Shown here in pieces: positions 43,119 through 51,228 of a stretch of 64,000 nt of DNA. Position numbers and translations under genes: made by a program. Position 1 is the first letter of the stretch, and every line of letters starts with the position of its first letter. The notes below the pieces were generated by a model that had not been told where the DNA came from, made no database searches, and saw only the letters and a list, made by a program, of their open reading frames with translations. The stretch comes from Thermodesulfovibrio thiophilus DSM 17215 (lineage in GTDB: Bacteria > Nitrospirota > Thermodesulfovibrionia > Thermodesulfovibrionales > Thermodesulfovibrionaceae). The DNA lies in NCBI RefSeq assembly GCF_000423865.1, contig NZ_AUIU01000011.1, positions 1 to 64,000 of the forward strand. The letters are read 5' to 3'.

Positions 43119-44001
43119 GTATGTGCAATTTTTCCCCACATTAAGATGTGATAAAAGTTGCGATTTCTGTTTTAATAAATTAATTACGAGCAATACAGAT
43201 TTTCCTGAAGAAATGCTTGAAGCATTCGTTGATATCTTAAAGAGAAACGAAGTTTATAAACTTGATATTCTTGGTGGTGAACCTTTTCTTTATGATTCTC
43301 TAACAAAATTAGTCCATTTTGCTATCGAAAGTGATATAGAAGTTACTATTAGCACAAATGGAAGTTTCATTGAAAAAATAGAAAGTTTTGTTAATATTTT
43401 TAGAAATGAAAAAATCAAAATCGGTGTTTCAATTAATTATGACGCTGACCCTGAAATTTTCAATCTCATAAAAAAATATAGACTCTGGATTAAAAGTATA
43501 TTTAATAGAGGTATCTCAGAAGAACTTCTTAAATTTGCAAAAAAATTTGGAATTCCTTATTATCTTCTTTACATGGATGCAGTAACAGTGAAAGATCTGG
43601 AACAATCAATGCCTTTTTATGAATTTATTACATTTATAGAAGAATTAAGATTTCTGTATCCAAACATTCAGCCTGTTTTCTGTAGAGGATTTACAGGAAG
43701 CTATGCTAAATATCGTTGTCCTGCAGGAACAGAAAAAATAACTGTAATGCCTGATGGATCAGTATATCCCTGTTATCTTCTGGCAGGATTTGAAGAGTTT
43801 TGTCTCGGTAATATCTTTGAAGATTGTATTAATGAAATTTTAAATTCCGACAAACTCAAGATATTTAAAACTTATAATGCAGTATGCACTAATTCATCAT
43901 GTCATTTAAAAAATGATTGTAATGGAGGATGCGTGGCTCATAGCATTATTCACTATAAAACATATGATAAACCGGATCCAAGATGTAAGGGAGTCATTTA
44001 A
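43111..44001 (+). CDS. Radical SAM/SPASM protein
   Basis: The 296-residue protein has the radical SAM cluster motif C13-x3-C17-x2-C20, a LGGEPF glycine-rich segment and a C-terminal SPASM-like region (RCPAGTEKITVMPDGSVYPC, then FCLGNI and NDCNGGC). SPASM enzymes bind extra Fe-S clusters and often modify peptides or proteins. No precursor peptide or sulfatase gene is visible nearby. It overlaps the iron-sulfur flavoprotein gene, which may be its reductant, and precedes sufC by 34 bases. Confidence 0.82.
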   Translation: MIEYVQFFPTLRCDKSCDFCFNKLITSNTDFPEEMLEAFVDILKRNEVYKLDILGGEPFLYDSLTKLVHFAIESDIEVTISTNGSFIEKIESFVNIFRNEKIKIGVSINYDADPEIFNLIKKYRLWIKSIFNRGISEELLKFAKKFGIPYYLLYMDAVTVKDLEQSMPFYEFITFIEELRFLYPNIQPVFCRGFTGSYAKYRCPAGTEKITVMPDGSVYPCYLLAGFEEFCLGNIFEDCINEILNSDKLKIFKTYNAVCTNSSCHLKNDCNGGCVAHSIIHYKTYDKPDPRCKGVI

Positions 44002-44035
44002 AATGATACAATATTTAAAAATAGGAGGAATAAAA

Positions 44036-44773
44036 ATGGGAGAGATGTTAAGAGTTGAAAATCTCCATGTATCTGTAGAAGGAAGGAAGGTTCTTGAAGA
44101 TATTAATTTTTCTATAGATTATGGAGAAATAGCAGTTCTTTTTGGGCCAAATGGAGCAGGGAAAACAACTTTTATCATGACATTAATGGGTTTTCCAAAG
44201 TATAAGGTAGAACAGGGAAGAATTTATTTTAACGGTATTGATATAACGCACATGGATGTTTCTGAGAGATCAAAGCTTGGAATGGGAATTTCTTTCCAGC
44301 GCCCTCCAGTTGTAAGAGGTGTAACCCTGAAAAAATTATTAACCATTATTTCCAACGGTAAAAGTGATTCACAACTAATGGAACTTGCCGGAAAGCTTAA
44401 CCTTTTAGGGCATTTAAATAGAGATGTAAATGATGGATTTTCAGGAGGAGAGGTAAAGAGAGCTGAGCTTTTACAATTACTCATGCAAAATCCTGATCTT
44501 GTCTTTATTGATGAACCAGAATCAGGGGTAGACCTTGAAAATATTGTGTTAATTGGTGAAATGACAAATCATCTTCTTGGAAGAGGGCAGAGAATAAAAG
44601 ATCCCAAAAAAAGCGCAATAGTGATAACGCATACAGGGTATATTCTTGAGTACATTAATGCTGATAGAGGTTATATACTTTTTAATGGAAAGCTTATGTG
44701 TAAGGGAAATCCAAGAGATATACTTACTGAAATAAAGAAAAATGGTTACAGGAGGTGTGCAACATGCCAGTAA
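44036..44773 (+). CDS. sufC: SufC-type ABC ATPase
   Basis: The 245-residue ATPase has Walker A GPNGAGKTT, signature FSGGE, Walker B LVFIDEPESGVD and an H-loop IVITHTGYI. The sequence DEPESGVD marks the SufC branch. It ends in a small cysteine pair (CATC). It powers SufB in Fe-S cluster assembly. The start is taken at the ATG after TAGGAGGAAT; the frame is open 123 bases further up into the radical SAM gene, but no site supports it. It overlaps sufB by ten bases. Confidence 0.92.
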   Translation: MGEMLRVENLHVSVEGRKVLEDINFSIDYGEIAVLFGPNGAGKTTFIMTLMGFPKYKVEQGRIYFNGIDITHMDVSERSKLGMGISFQRPPVVRGVTLKKLLTIISNGKSDSQLMELAGKLNLLGHLNRDVNDGFSGGEVKRAELLQLLMQNPDLVFIDEPESGVDLENIVLIGEMTNHLLGRGQRIKDPKKSAIVITHTGYILEYINADRGYILFNGKLMCKGNPRDILTEIKKNGYRRCATCQ

Positions 44774-46014
44774 GCAAAAAATATATAGAAGAGATTAATT
44801 TAAAAGCAGAAAAAGCTATAAATAAGCCTGCTATTTATGGAGATGACATAGATTTAACAAAATTTCAAAAATATATTGAAAGAGGTAAAATTGAAAGTCT
44901 AGAACTTCTTCCTGAACTTGTAAAAGAAGCAGCAGTGATGGCTGGTGTGGATGTTGAGGAAAAAGAGCGTTCAGGCTCTTATGTTCAGATGGATCATTCT
45001 GTTGTATACAAAAGACTCAACAAACTTTATGAAGGTAAAGTTGAAATAATGAGCACAGATGAGGCGGTAGAGACTTATGACTGGCTTGAAGACTATTTCT
45101 GGAGAATTGTTCAGCCAGACACTGATAAATACACAGCTCAGGTTGCATTAAATCCAACGCATGGCTATTTTATTAGAATTCTGCCTGGACAGAAGCTTGA
45201 ATATCCTGTACAGACCTGTCTTATGATTGCAGAGGGATACATAAGTCAGAATGTTCATAATATAATAATTGTTGAAGAAGGAGCAGAACTTAATGTAATA
45301 ACTGGATGCACACTTTCTCGGTCTGATGCTACTGGAATTCACCTTGGTATTTCAGAATTCTACGTTAAAAAGGGAGGCAAACTATTTTTCACAATGATAC
45401 ATAACTGGGCAGAAAACTTTTACGTTAGACCCAGAACAGCGGTTTTAGTTGAAGAAGATGGTGTTTATGTAAATAACTATGCTTTGCTTAAACCTGTAAA
45501 ATCAATACAATCCTTTCCAGTTGTTTACTTAAAAGGAGATAGATCTTCTGCGAGGTTTAATACAGTAATATATGGATTGGAAGAATCATACATTGACCTT
45601 GGTTCAAAAATAATATTTGAAGGTAAAGATACAAAAGGCGAGTCTATAGCACGAACAATTGCTGACCATACAAGCGTGATCTATTCACGAGGTGATTTAA
45701 TTGCAAAAACTAATAACTACTGCATGGGCAGGCTTGACTGTAGAGGCATTATTTTTTCTCAAGAAGCTTCAATATATGCTATACCTCAGTTAATCTCCTA
45801 CGGAGCAGACAGAGCAGACCTATCCCATGAAGCTTCGATTGGTCCTATCTCGGAGGAACAGGTTGAGTATCTTATGGCAAGAGGAATGACAAAAGATGAA
45901 GCCACCAGTCTTATTACTAGTGGTTTTTTAAATCTTGATATCCCGTTTCTGCCAGAAATTATAGATAAACATATTAAAGAAGTAGTACAGATTACATCAA
46001 AGGAATCAATGTAA
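44764..46014 (+). CDS. sufB: SufB/SufD-family Fe-S scaffold protein
   Basis: The 416-residue protein has the SufBD beta-helix core with LNVITGCTLSR, HLGISEFYVKKGG, SYIDLGSKIIFEGKDT and a C-terminal PQLISYGADRADLSHEASIG. Only one SufB/D protein accompanies SufC, with no sufD, sufS, sufU or sufE beside it. This is the minimal SufCB arrangement of many archaea and deep anaerobes. The ATG with GGAGG is chosen over a GTG three codons earlier. Its 3' end overlaps the convergent oppD gene by nine bases. Confidence 0.92.
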   Translation: MPVSKKYIEEINLKAEKAINKPAIYGDDIDLTKFQKYIERGKIESLELLPELVKEAAVMAGVDVEEKERSGSYVQMDHSVVYKRLNKLYEGKVEIMSTDEAVETYDWLEDYFWRIVQPDTDKYTAQVALNPTHGYFIRILPGQKLEYPVQTCLMIAEGYISQNVHNIIIVEEGAELNVITGCTLSRSDATGIHLGISEFYVKKGGKLFFTMIHNWAENFYVRPRTAVLVEEDGVYVNNYALLKPVKSIQSFPVVYLKGDRSSARFNTVIYGLEESYIDLGSKIIFEGKDTKGESIARTIADHTSVIYSRGDLIAKTNNYCMGRLDCRGIIFSQEASIYAIPQLISYGADRADLSHEASIGPISEEQVEYLMARGMTKDEATSLITSGFLNLDIPFLPEIIDKHIKEVVQITSKESM

Positions 46015-46926
46015 AAAACAGCTGACCATGTGTCCAGGTGCAACTTCATACAGGGAGGGAGACTTATTTATGCAATCCTTCCCTGTATATTTACATCTTG
46101 GATGAAATACACATCCCTGTGGTAACTGTTTAAAATCAGGAACATTTCCAGGGATACCTTCTATCTTCTTTTTTTCCCCAGGTACACAATCTAATAGAGC
46201 CCTGGTATATGGATGCAAAGGATTTTTGAAAATTTCTTCCACTGAAGCCATTTCCATAATTCTTCCTGCATACATAACCATAACTCTGTCTGCATACTCA
46301 CCGAGGATATTTATATCGTGTGTTATCAAAATTAAAGCTCTATTTTCTTTTTTTACAAGCAAGTACAGAAGATCGAGGATTTCTTCCTGTACAGTCACAT
46401 CAAGCGCGGTTGTAGGCTCATCAGCAATGATAAGGTCTGGTTCACATGCTACAGCCATTGCTATCATTACTCTCTGCCTCATTCCACCAGATAGTTCGTG
46501 TGGATAGCTATTGATTGTATGAGCTATTTTAAACTTCTGCAATAACTGTTTTGTTTGCTCCAATGCTTCTTTTTTTGATAATTTATTATGATAAATGAAC
46601 ATTTCTGCAACTTGATATCCTATCTTAAGAACAGGATTTAATGAAGCCATTGGATCCTGAAATATACAGGCAATCTGTCTTCCTCGAATGTTTATAATCT
46701 CATTATAAGAAAGAGTTAAAATATTTTGATTTTTAAATATTAATTTGCCATTAATTAAGAAATAATCCGGCAATAGATTAATTATTGATAATCCTGTGAG
46801 TGTTTTTCCACTACCACTTTCTCCAACAATAGAGAAAATCTCACCTGTATTAATATGAAAATTAACATTATCTATATAGGTTGAATTTTTATATTGAATA
46901 CTGAGGTTTTGAACCTGTAACAGCAC
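46006..46926 (-). CDS. oppD: Oligopeptide/dipeptide-type ABC transporter ATPase, orphan
   Basis: The 306-residue ATPase has Walker A GESGSGKT, signature LSGGMRQR, Walker B LIIADEPTTALD and the C-terminal cysteine-rich OppD/DppD extension (GCVFHPRCKYTGKDC). No permease or binding protein gene lies nearby; upstream are HU and sppA and downstream is the convergent sufB. It is the last gene of the aromatic/ribosomal cluster, four bases after the HU gene. Peptide and nickel transport are both possible. Confidence 0.85.
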   Translation of the reverse strand: MLLQVQNLSIQYKNSTYIDNVNFHINTGEIFSIVGESGSGKTLTGLSIINLLPDYFLINGKLIFKNQNILTLSYNEIINIRGRQIACIFQDPMASLNPVLKIGYQVAEMFIYHNKLSKKEALEQTKQLLQKFKIAHTINSYPHELSGGMRQRVMIAMAVACEPDLIIADEPTTALDVTVQEEILDLLYLLVKKENRALILITHDINILGEYADRVMVMYAGRIMEMASVEEIFKNPLHPYTRALLDCVPGEKKKIEGIPGNVPDFKQLPQGCVFHPRCKYTGKDCINKSPSLYEVAPGHMVSCFLH

Positions 46927-46930
46927 GTTA

Positions 46931-47209
46931 CTACTTGTTTAAAGCTTCTTTCAGAGCTTTGCTCATTTTAAAATTTATTGCTTTTTGAGGTGGAACATTA
47001 ATCTGCTCACCTGTTTTGGGATTTCTTGCAATTCTTTCCTGCCTTTGTTTAAGTTTAAAATTGGCAAAGCCTCTGATTTCAATCTTTTCACCTTTTGATA
47101 AACTATCTTTCATGCAATCAAAAATCATATCTATGATTATTTCAATTTGTTTTTTTGTTAAAATATTTACTTTTTGAGCAACTCGTTCAACTAATTCTGA
47201 CTTTTTCAT
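46931..47209 (-). CDS. HU/IHF-family DNA-binding protein
   Basis: This 92-residue protein is of normal HU length, with the MKKSELVERVA start, GEKIEIRGFANF and the beta-arm RIARNPKTGEQINVP. The position after rpsA and sppA recalls the rpsA-ihfB order of proteobacteria, so it may be IHF-beta-like, but HU cannot be excluded. A GGAGG site lies before the ATG. Confidence 0.93.
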   Translation of the reverse strand: MKKSELVERVAQKVNILTKKQIEIIIDMIFDCMKDSLSKGEKIEIRGFANFKLKQRQERIARNPKTGEQINVPPQKAINFKMSKALKEALNK

Positions 47210-47224
47210 GGTTCCTCCTCAATT

Positions 47225-48088
47225 TTAATTTTGTGGTGTTGGTAAATATAAGTAATATACTTGCATATAAGGTAAAATCTTTTTCAGCAATGACTCAGCA
47301 TCTCCTTTTAAAAAATTAATCAATAATGGTGATTTTTTTATTACTATCTCTGGTTCACCTTTTATGTTACCAAGCTGTGCAGCTATTTTAATAGCATAGT
47401 CAAGGTCGCCAACTTCATCAACAAGCCCAAGATCTTTTGCCTTTAATCCTGTGAATACTCTTCCATCTGCTATTTTTTTAACATTTTCTAAAGGAATTTT
47501 TCGTCCTTCAGCAACAGCCTTAACGAATTGATCATGAACATCATTTGTTAATTTCTGCAAGATTTCTTTCTCTTCACTTTGTAACGATTTGAAAGGAGAT
47601 GTAATATCCTTATATTTACCGCTTTTTATAACTTCTGCTTTTACTCCTATTTTATCAAGCAGTCCTTTTACATTTGGGATTTCTATTATTACTCCTATGG
47701 AACCTGTAAGTGTCCCTGGATTTGCAATAATTTTTGTGGCGGGGCAGGAAATGTAGTAGCCTCCTGACGCTGCAACTGATCCCATTGAAACGATAACAGG
47801 TTTAAATTTAACCGTTCGTTTAATTTCTTCATATATTTCCTGTGAAGGAACAACCGCACCTCCAGGGCTATCCACTCTTAAAATGATCGCTTTTATTGCA
47901 TTATCCTTTCTGTATTGTTTCATTTCATCAATAATTGCAGTTCCATCAACAATAATACCTTTCACATTGACAATGGCTATTTTACCAGCAGACATACTGC
48001 TTTCCATAATTGTCATAAAAAAACTTATTAAAGCTATCACACCTATAATGATCAGGAAAATTTTAAGTTTTTTATTCTTCATTTTCAT
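47225..48088 (-). CDS. sppA: Signal peptide peptidase SppA
   Basis: The 287-residue short-form SppA has one N-terminal membrane anchor (about residues 9-27). The catalytic Ser is in SVAASGGYYIS and the general-base Lys is in KSGKYKDITSPF. It degrades signal peptides after cleavage, acting on the outer face of the inner membrane. Its start overlaps rpsA by 17 bases. Confidence 0.93.
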   Translation of the reverse strand: MKMKNKKLKIFLIIIGVIALISFFMTIMESSMSAGKIAIVNVKGIIVDGTAIIDEMKQYRKDNAIKAIILRVDSPGGAVVPSQEIYEEIKRTVKFKPVIVSMGSVAASGGYYISCPATKIIANPGTLTGSIGVIIEIPNVKGLLDKIGVKAEVIKSGKYKDITSPFKSLQSEEKEILQKLTNDVHDQFVKAVAEGRKIPLENVKKIADGRVFTGLKAKDLGLVDEVGDLDYAIKIAAQLGNIKGEPEIVIKKSPLLINFLKGDAESLLKKILPYMQVYYLYLPTPQN

Positions 48089-49676
48089 CTATTTTTTTCA
48101 TGCTAAGTCCAATTTTTCTTTTTTCCGGATCTACCTTGACAACAATCACTTTTATTTCATCTCCTTCTTTTACAGGTACATTCTTCTCAATTTCAGAATT
48201 ATAAACAAGTCCTTCTGCAATTCCTTCAAGGTCAACAAATAATCCATGCTCTGTTTTTCTAATTACTCTGGCATTGTAGACTTCTCCGACTTTGAACTTC
48301 TCAGGAATTTCTTTGAGCCAGGGGTCTTCACTTAGCTGTTTTATTCCAAGAGAAAGTTTTTCTTTTTCAGGTTCAAGATTTAAAATGACTGCATCGACCT
48401 TTTGCCCTTTCTTAAAAAGTTGCGATGGATGTTCAATATGTTTTGTCCATGATATGTCGGATATATGAATAAGTCCATCAACTCCTTCCGGTAATCGGAC
48501 GAATACTCCAAAATCTGTTATTGTTTTAACTTTACCAGTAATTCTGTCACCAACTTTGTATTTTTTAGCTACAAATTCCCATGGCTTAGGCTTCAGTTGT
48601 TTAAGACTTAAAGAAATTTTCTTATGTTCCTTGTCGATATCAAGAATTTTTACATTTATCCAGTCATCAATTTCTGCATAATATGATGGGTGTTTTGAAA
48701 CTGTCCAGTCTAGTTCGCTTATATGAACAAGGCCTTCTACTCCTTCTTCAAGCTCAACAAAAAGACCGAAATCTTCAATCCTTGTCACCTTTCCCCTAAC
48801 TTTCATTCCAGGGTGATATTTTTTATCAATACTCTCCCATGGATCGCTCTTTTTCTGTTTATATCCAAGCGTTATTCTTTCGTTTTCCGGGTCAACTTTT
48901 AATATTATAAATTCATATTCCTTTCCAATTTCAAAAACCTGTGAGGGATGTTTGATTTTTCCCCATGATATATCAGAAATATGAAGAAAGCCGTCCAATC
49001 CTCCTAAATCCACAAAAACACCATAATTGGTTATATTTTTTACAGTACCTTTTATTTTTAGCCCTTCTTGAATTTTTTCAGAAAGTTCTTTTTTGAGGTT
49101 TTCTCTCTCTTCATCCAGATAGGCTTTTCTTGAAAAAATTAGAGAAGTTTTTAGATTTTTCCACTGTCCGTAAAGATTTTTTGGTGGCTCGATTTTTTCT
49201 ATTTTTACTTTTAAAGTTTTACCTACGTATTCGTCCAGATTTCTGGGTTTTCTGAGTTCAAGCAGTGAAGCGGGTATAAAACCATTGATTCCATAAAAAG
49301 ATGTTAAAACGCCTCCCTTTGTTTTACCAGTAACTTGAACTTCAACGGGAGTGCCTTTTTCATAGGCATCAATAAGAGTTTCCCATCCCTTGATTTTCAA
49401 TGCTCTGTCTTTTGATAGAGATATTACACCCTGAGCATCATCTATTTTTTCAATAAAAACTTCTATTTCATCTGATTCCTTTATGTTTTCCAATTCTTTC
49501 TCGGAAAACTCTTTAAGTGGAATAATTCCTTCAAATTTATATCCAACATCCACTACGACACCATCATTTCTTATTGTCATTATTTTACCTTTTATTATTT
49601 CTCCTCTTTCCAGATGAGAAAGCGAACCTTCATACAAGCTTTCTAATTCTTGCTTTTCGCTCAACTGATTCTGCAT
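48072..49676 (-). CDS. rpsA: 30S ribosomal protein S1
   Basis: The 534-residue protein consists of six S1 RNA-binding repeats, recognisable by recurrent GVFVDLGGLDGFLHISD, GLFVELEEGVEGLVHISEL and GVFVRLPEGVDGLIHISD units. This is close to full-length S1 (557 in E. coli). The order ispH-rpsA, next to cmk, is known from several bacteria, and in some the two are fused. A GGAGGAAC site precedes the ATG. Confidence 0.95.
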   Translation of the reverse strand: MQNQLSEKQELESLYEGSLSHLERGEIIKGKIMTIRNDGVVVDVGYKFEGIIPLKEFSEKELENIKESDEIEVFIEKIDDAQGVISLSKDRALKIKGWETLIDAYEKGTPVEVQVTGKTKGGVLTSFYGINGFIPASLLELRKPRNLDEYVGKTLKVKIEKIEPPKNLYGQWKNLKTSLIFSRKAYLDEERENLKKELSEKIQEGLKIKGTVKNITNYGVFVDLGGLDGFLHISDISWGKIKHPSQVFEIGKEYEFIILKVDPENERITLGYKQKKSDPWESIDKKYHPGMKVRGKVTRIEDFGLFVELEEGVEGLVHISELDWTVSKHPSYYAEIDDWINVKILDIDKEHKKISLSLKQLKPKPWEFVAKKYKVGDRITGKVKTITDFGVFVRLPEGVDGLIHISDISWTKHIEHPSQLFKKGQKVDAVILNLEPEKEKLSLGIKQLSEDPWLKEIPEKFKVGEVYNARVIRKTEHGLFVDLEGIAEGLVYNSEIEKNVPVKEGDEIKVIVVKVDPEKRKIGLSMKKIDENEE

Positions 49677-49690
49677 GTTCCTGTTCCTCC

Positions 49691-50539
49691 TTAATTTATA
49701 AACTCTTTAATTTTATCAATAACTTCATCAATTATCCACTGAGGAGTTGATGCTCCAGCTGTTATGCCTATTGTGGTAGTGCACTCAATCCATTCTTTGT
49801 TAATTTCCTGTGCATTTTCTATATGATAGGTTTTAACCCCCATATTTTTACAGAGTCTGGCAAGCTGGGTGGTGTTTGCACTATTTTTACCTCCTACAAC
49901 AATCATTAAGTCAACATTTCTTGCAACTTTTTCAGTTGCCTGCAGTCTTTTAGAGGTAAAATTGCATAGCGTGTTAAAGATTCTTATTTCTTCGAATTCA
50001 TTACGAGAGTTTATTAATTCATTCATTATCTCTTTAACTTTCGTTAATGGTTGCGTTGTCTGTTGAATTATACCAATTTTTTTATTTAATATGGGAATTT
50101 CAGAAGAATTAATAACAATAGCATCAGGACCAGCATAGCTGAAAATTCCTTGAACCTCTGGATGTTCTCTATCGCCTATGATTACAACCTGATATCCCTC
50201 AGTAGCTAATTTTTCAGCAAGACTCTGAGCCCTTTTTACAAAGGGACATGTGGCATCTATAATTTCCATATCTTTTTGTTTGATCTCATTAAATTTTTCT
50301 TTTGGAATTCCATGTGCTCTGATTATCAATGTTTTTATTGATTTTTCCTTAGAAAGTTCTTCTAAAGGATAAACTCCTAATTCCTTAAGTTTTTCAACAA
50401 CATGAGGATTATGAATTATAGGACCTAAAGTAAAAACTCTTTCTTTATAATTCCTGGCAACATCAAATGCTATATCAATTGCTCTTTTTACTCCAAAACA
50501 AAAACCTGCACCTTCTACCAGAACAATATTTTTTTGCAT
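49691..50539 (-). CDS. ispH: 4-hydroxy-3-methylbut-2-enyl diphosphate reductase IspH
   Basis: The 282-residue enzyme has the conserved GAGFCFGVKRAI with the first cluster Cys, TLGPIIHNPHVV, DATCPFVKRAQ and TLCNFTSKRLQA with the other two, and ITAGASTPQWIIDEV. It catalyses the last step of the MEP isoprenoid pathway with a [4Fe-4S] cluster. The ATG is chosen from the family N-terminus. A TTG nine codons earlier (50566) overlaps the cmk stop and has a better ribosome binding site (AGAGGA). Confidence 0.94.
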   Translation of the reverse strand: MQKNIVLVEGAGFCFGVKRAIDIAFDVARNYKERVFTLGPIIHNPHVVEKLKELGVYPLEELSKEKSIKTLIIRAHGIPKEKFNEIKQKDMEIIDATCPFVKRAQSLAEKLATEGYQVVIIGDREHPEVQGIFSYAGPDAIVINSSEIPILNKKIGIIQQTTQPLTKVKEIMNELINSRNEFEEIRIFNTLCNFTSKRLQATEKVARNVDLMIVVGGKNSANTTQLARLCKNMGVKTYHIENAQEINKEWIECTTTIGITAGASTPQWIIDEVIDKIKEFIN

Positions 50540-50562
50540 ACTGTTTTTGATAATACAAGATA

Positions 50563-51228
50563 TCAATCATCCTCTGCAACTTTTTTTAAAATTATCGATA
50601 TAACTTCTTCTTTGGAACGGTTTGATGTATCAATATAAAATGCATCTTTAGTTCTTGTTAACGGCGCATTTTCTCTGGATGAATCCCGTATATCTCTGTT
50701 CATAACATCCTGCAGGGCTTCCTCGAAAGTGGTGTTAATGTTAGAAATTTTTAGTTGTTCAAATCTCCTGATTGCTCTTATTTTTGCAGATGCATCAAGA
50801 TAAAACTTTTTCCATGCATCAGGAAAAACAACTGTTGTCATGTCTCTGCCTTCAGCAACAATATCATATTTTTCAGCGAATCTTCTCTGAACAGGCAACA
50901 AAAAGTCTCTTACAACTTTTTTAGCAGAAAGCACTGAAGTAATATAACCAATTTCAGGTGCTCTTATCTCAGTAGAAATATCTTTTCTTGAGAGAAACAC
51001 TCTACCATCTTCATATTCAATATTGATTTGTTTTAGTTGTTCTTCTATCTCTTGATCTGTTATGGCTGAAACATTACAGTTGCTATACTTTTTAAAAAAA
51101 TAGTATCCAATAGCCCTGTATAGAGCTCCTGTATCAAGATAAAGAAATCCAAGAGTTTTTGCAACTTCTCGAGCTATTGTGCTTTTTCCTGCACCAGATG
51201 GTCCATCAATGGCTATAACTTTCTTCAT
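50563..51228 (-). CDS. cmk: Cytidylate kinase
   Basis: The 221-residue protein has the P-loop GPSGAGKSTIA, the LYLDTGALYRAIG CMP-binding segment and the EGRDMTTVVFPDA motif. It phosphorylates CMP and dCMP. It overlaps aroA by four bases, the common aroA-cmk-rpsA order in bacteria. Confidence 0.95.
   Translation of the reverse strand: MKKVIAIDGPSGAGKSTIAREVAKTLGFLYLDTGALYRAIGYYFFKKYSNCNVSAITDQEIEEQLKQINIEYEDGRVFLSRKDISTEIRAPEIGYITSVLSAKKVVRDFLLPVQRRFAEKYDIVAEGRDMTTVVFPDAWKKFYLDASAKIRAIRRFEQLKISNINTTFEEALQDVMNRDIRDSSRENAPLTRTKDAFYIDTSNRSKEEVISIILKKVAEDD

Noticed and set aside
43913-44035. Extended N-terminus of the SufC frame
   Set aside because: The extra 41 residues lie within the radical SAM gene in another frame, and a strong ribosome site marks ATG 44036.
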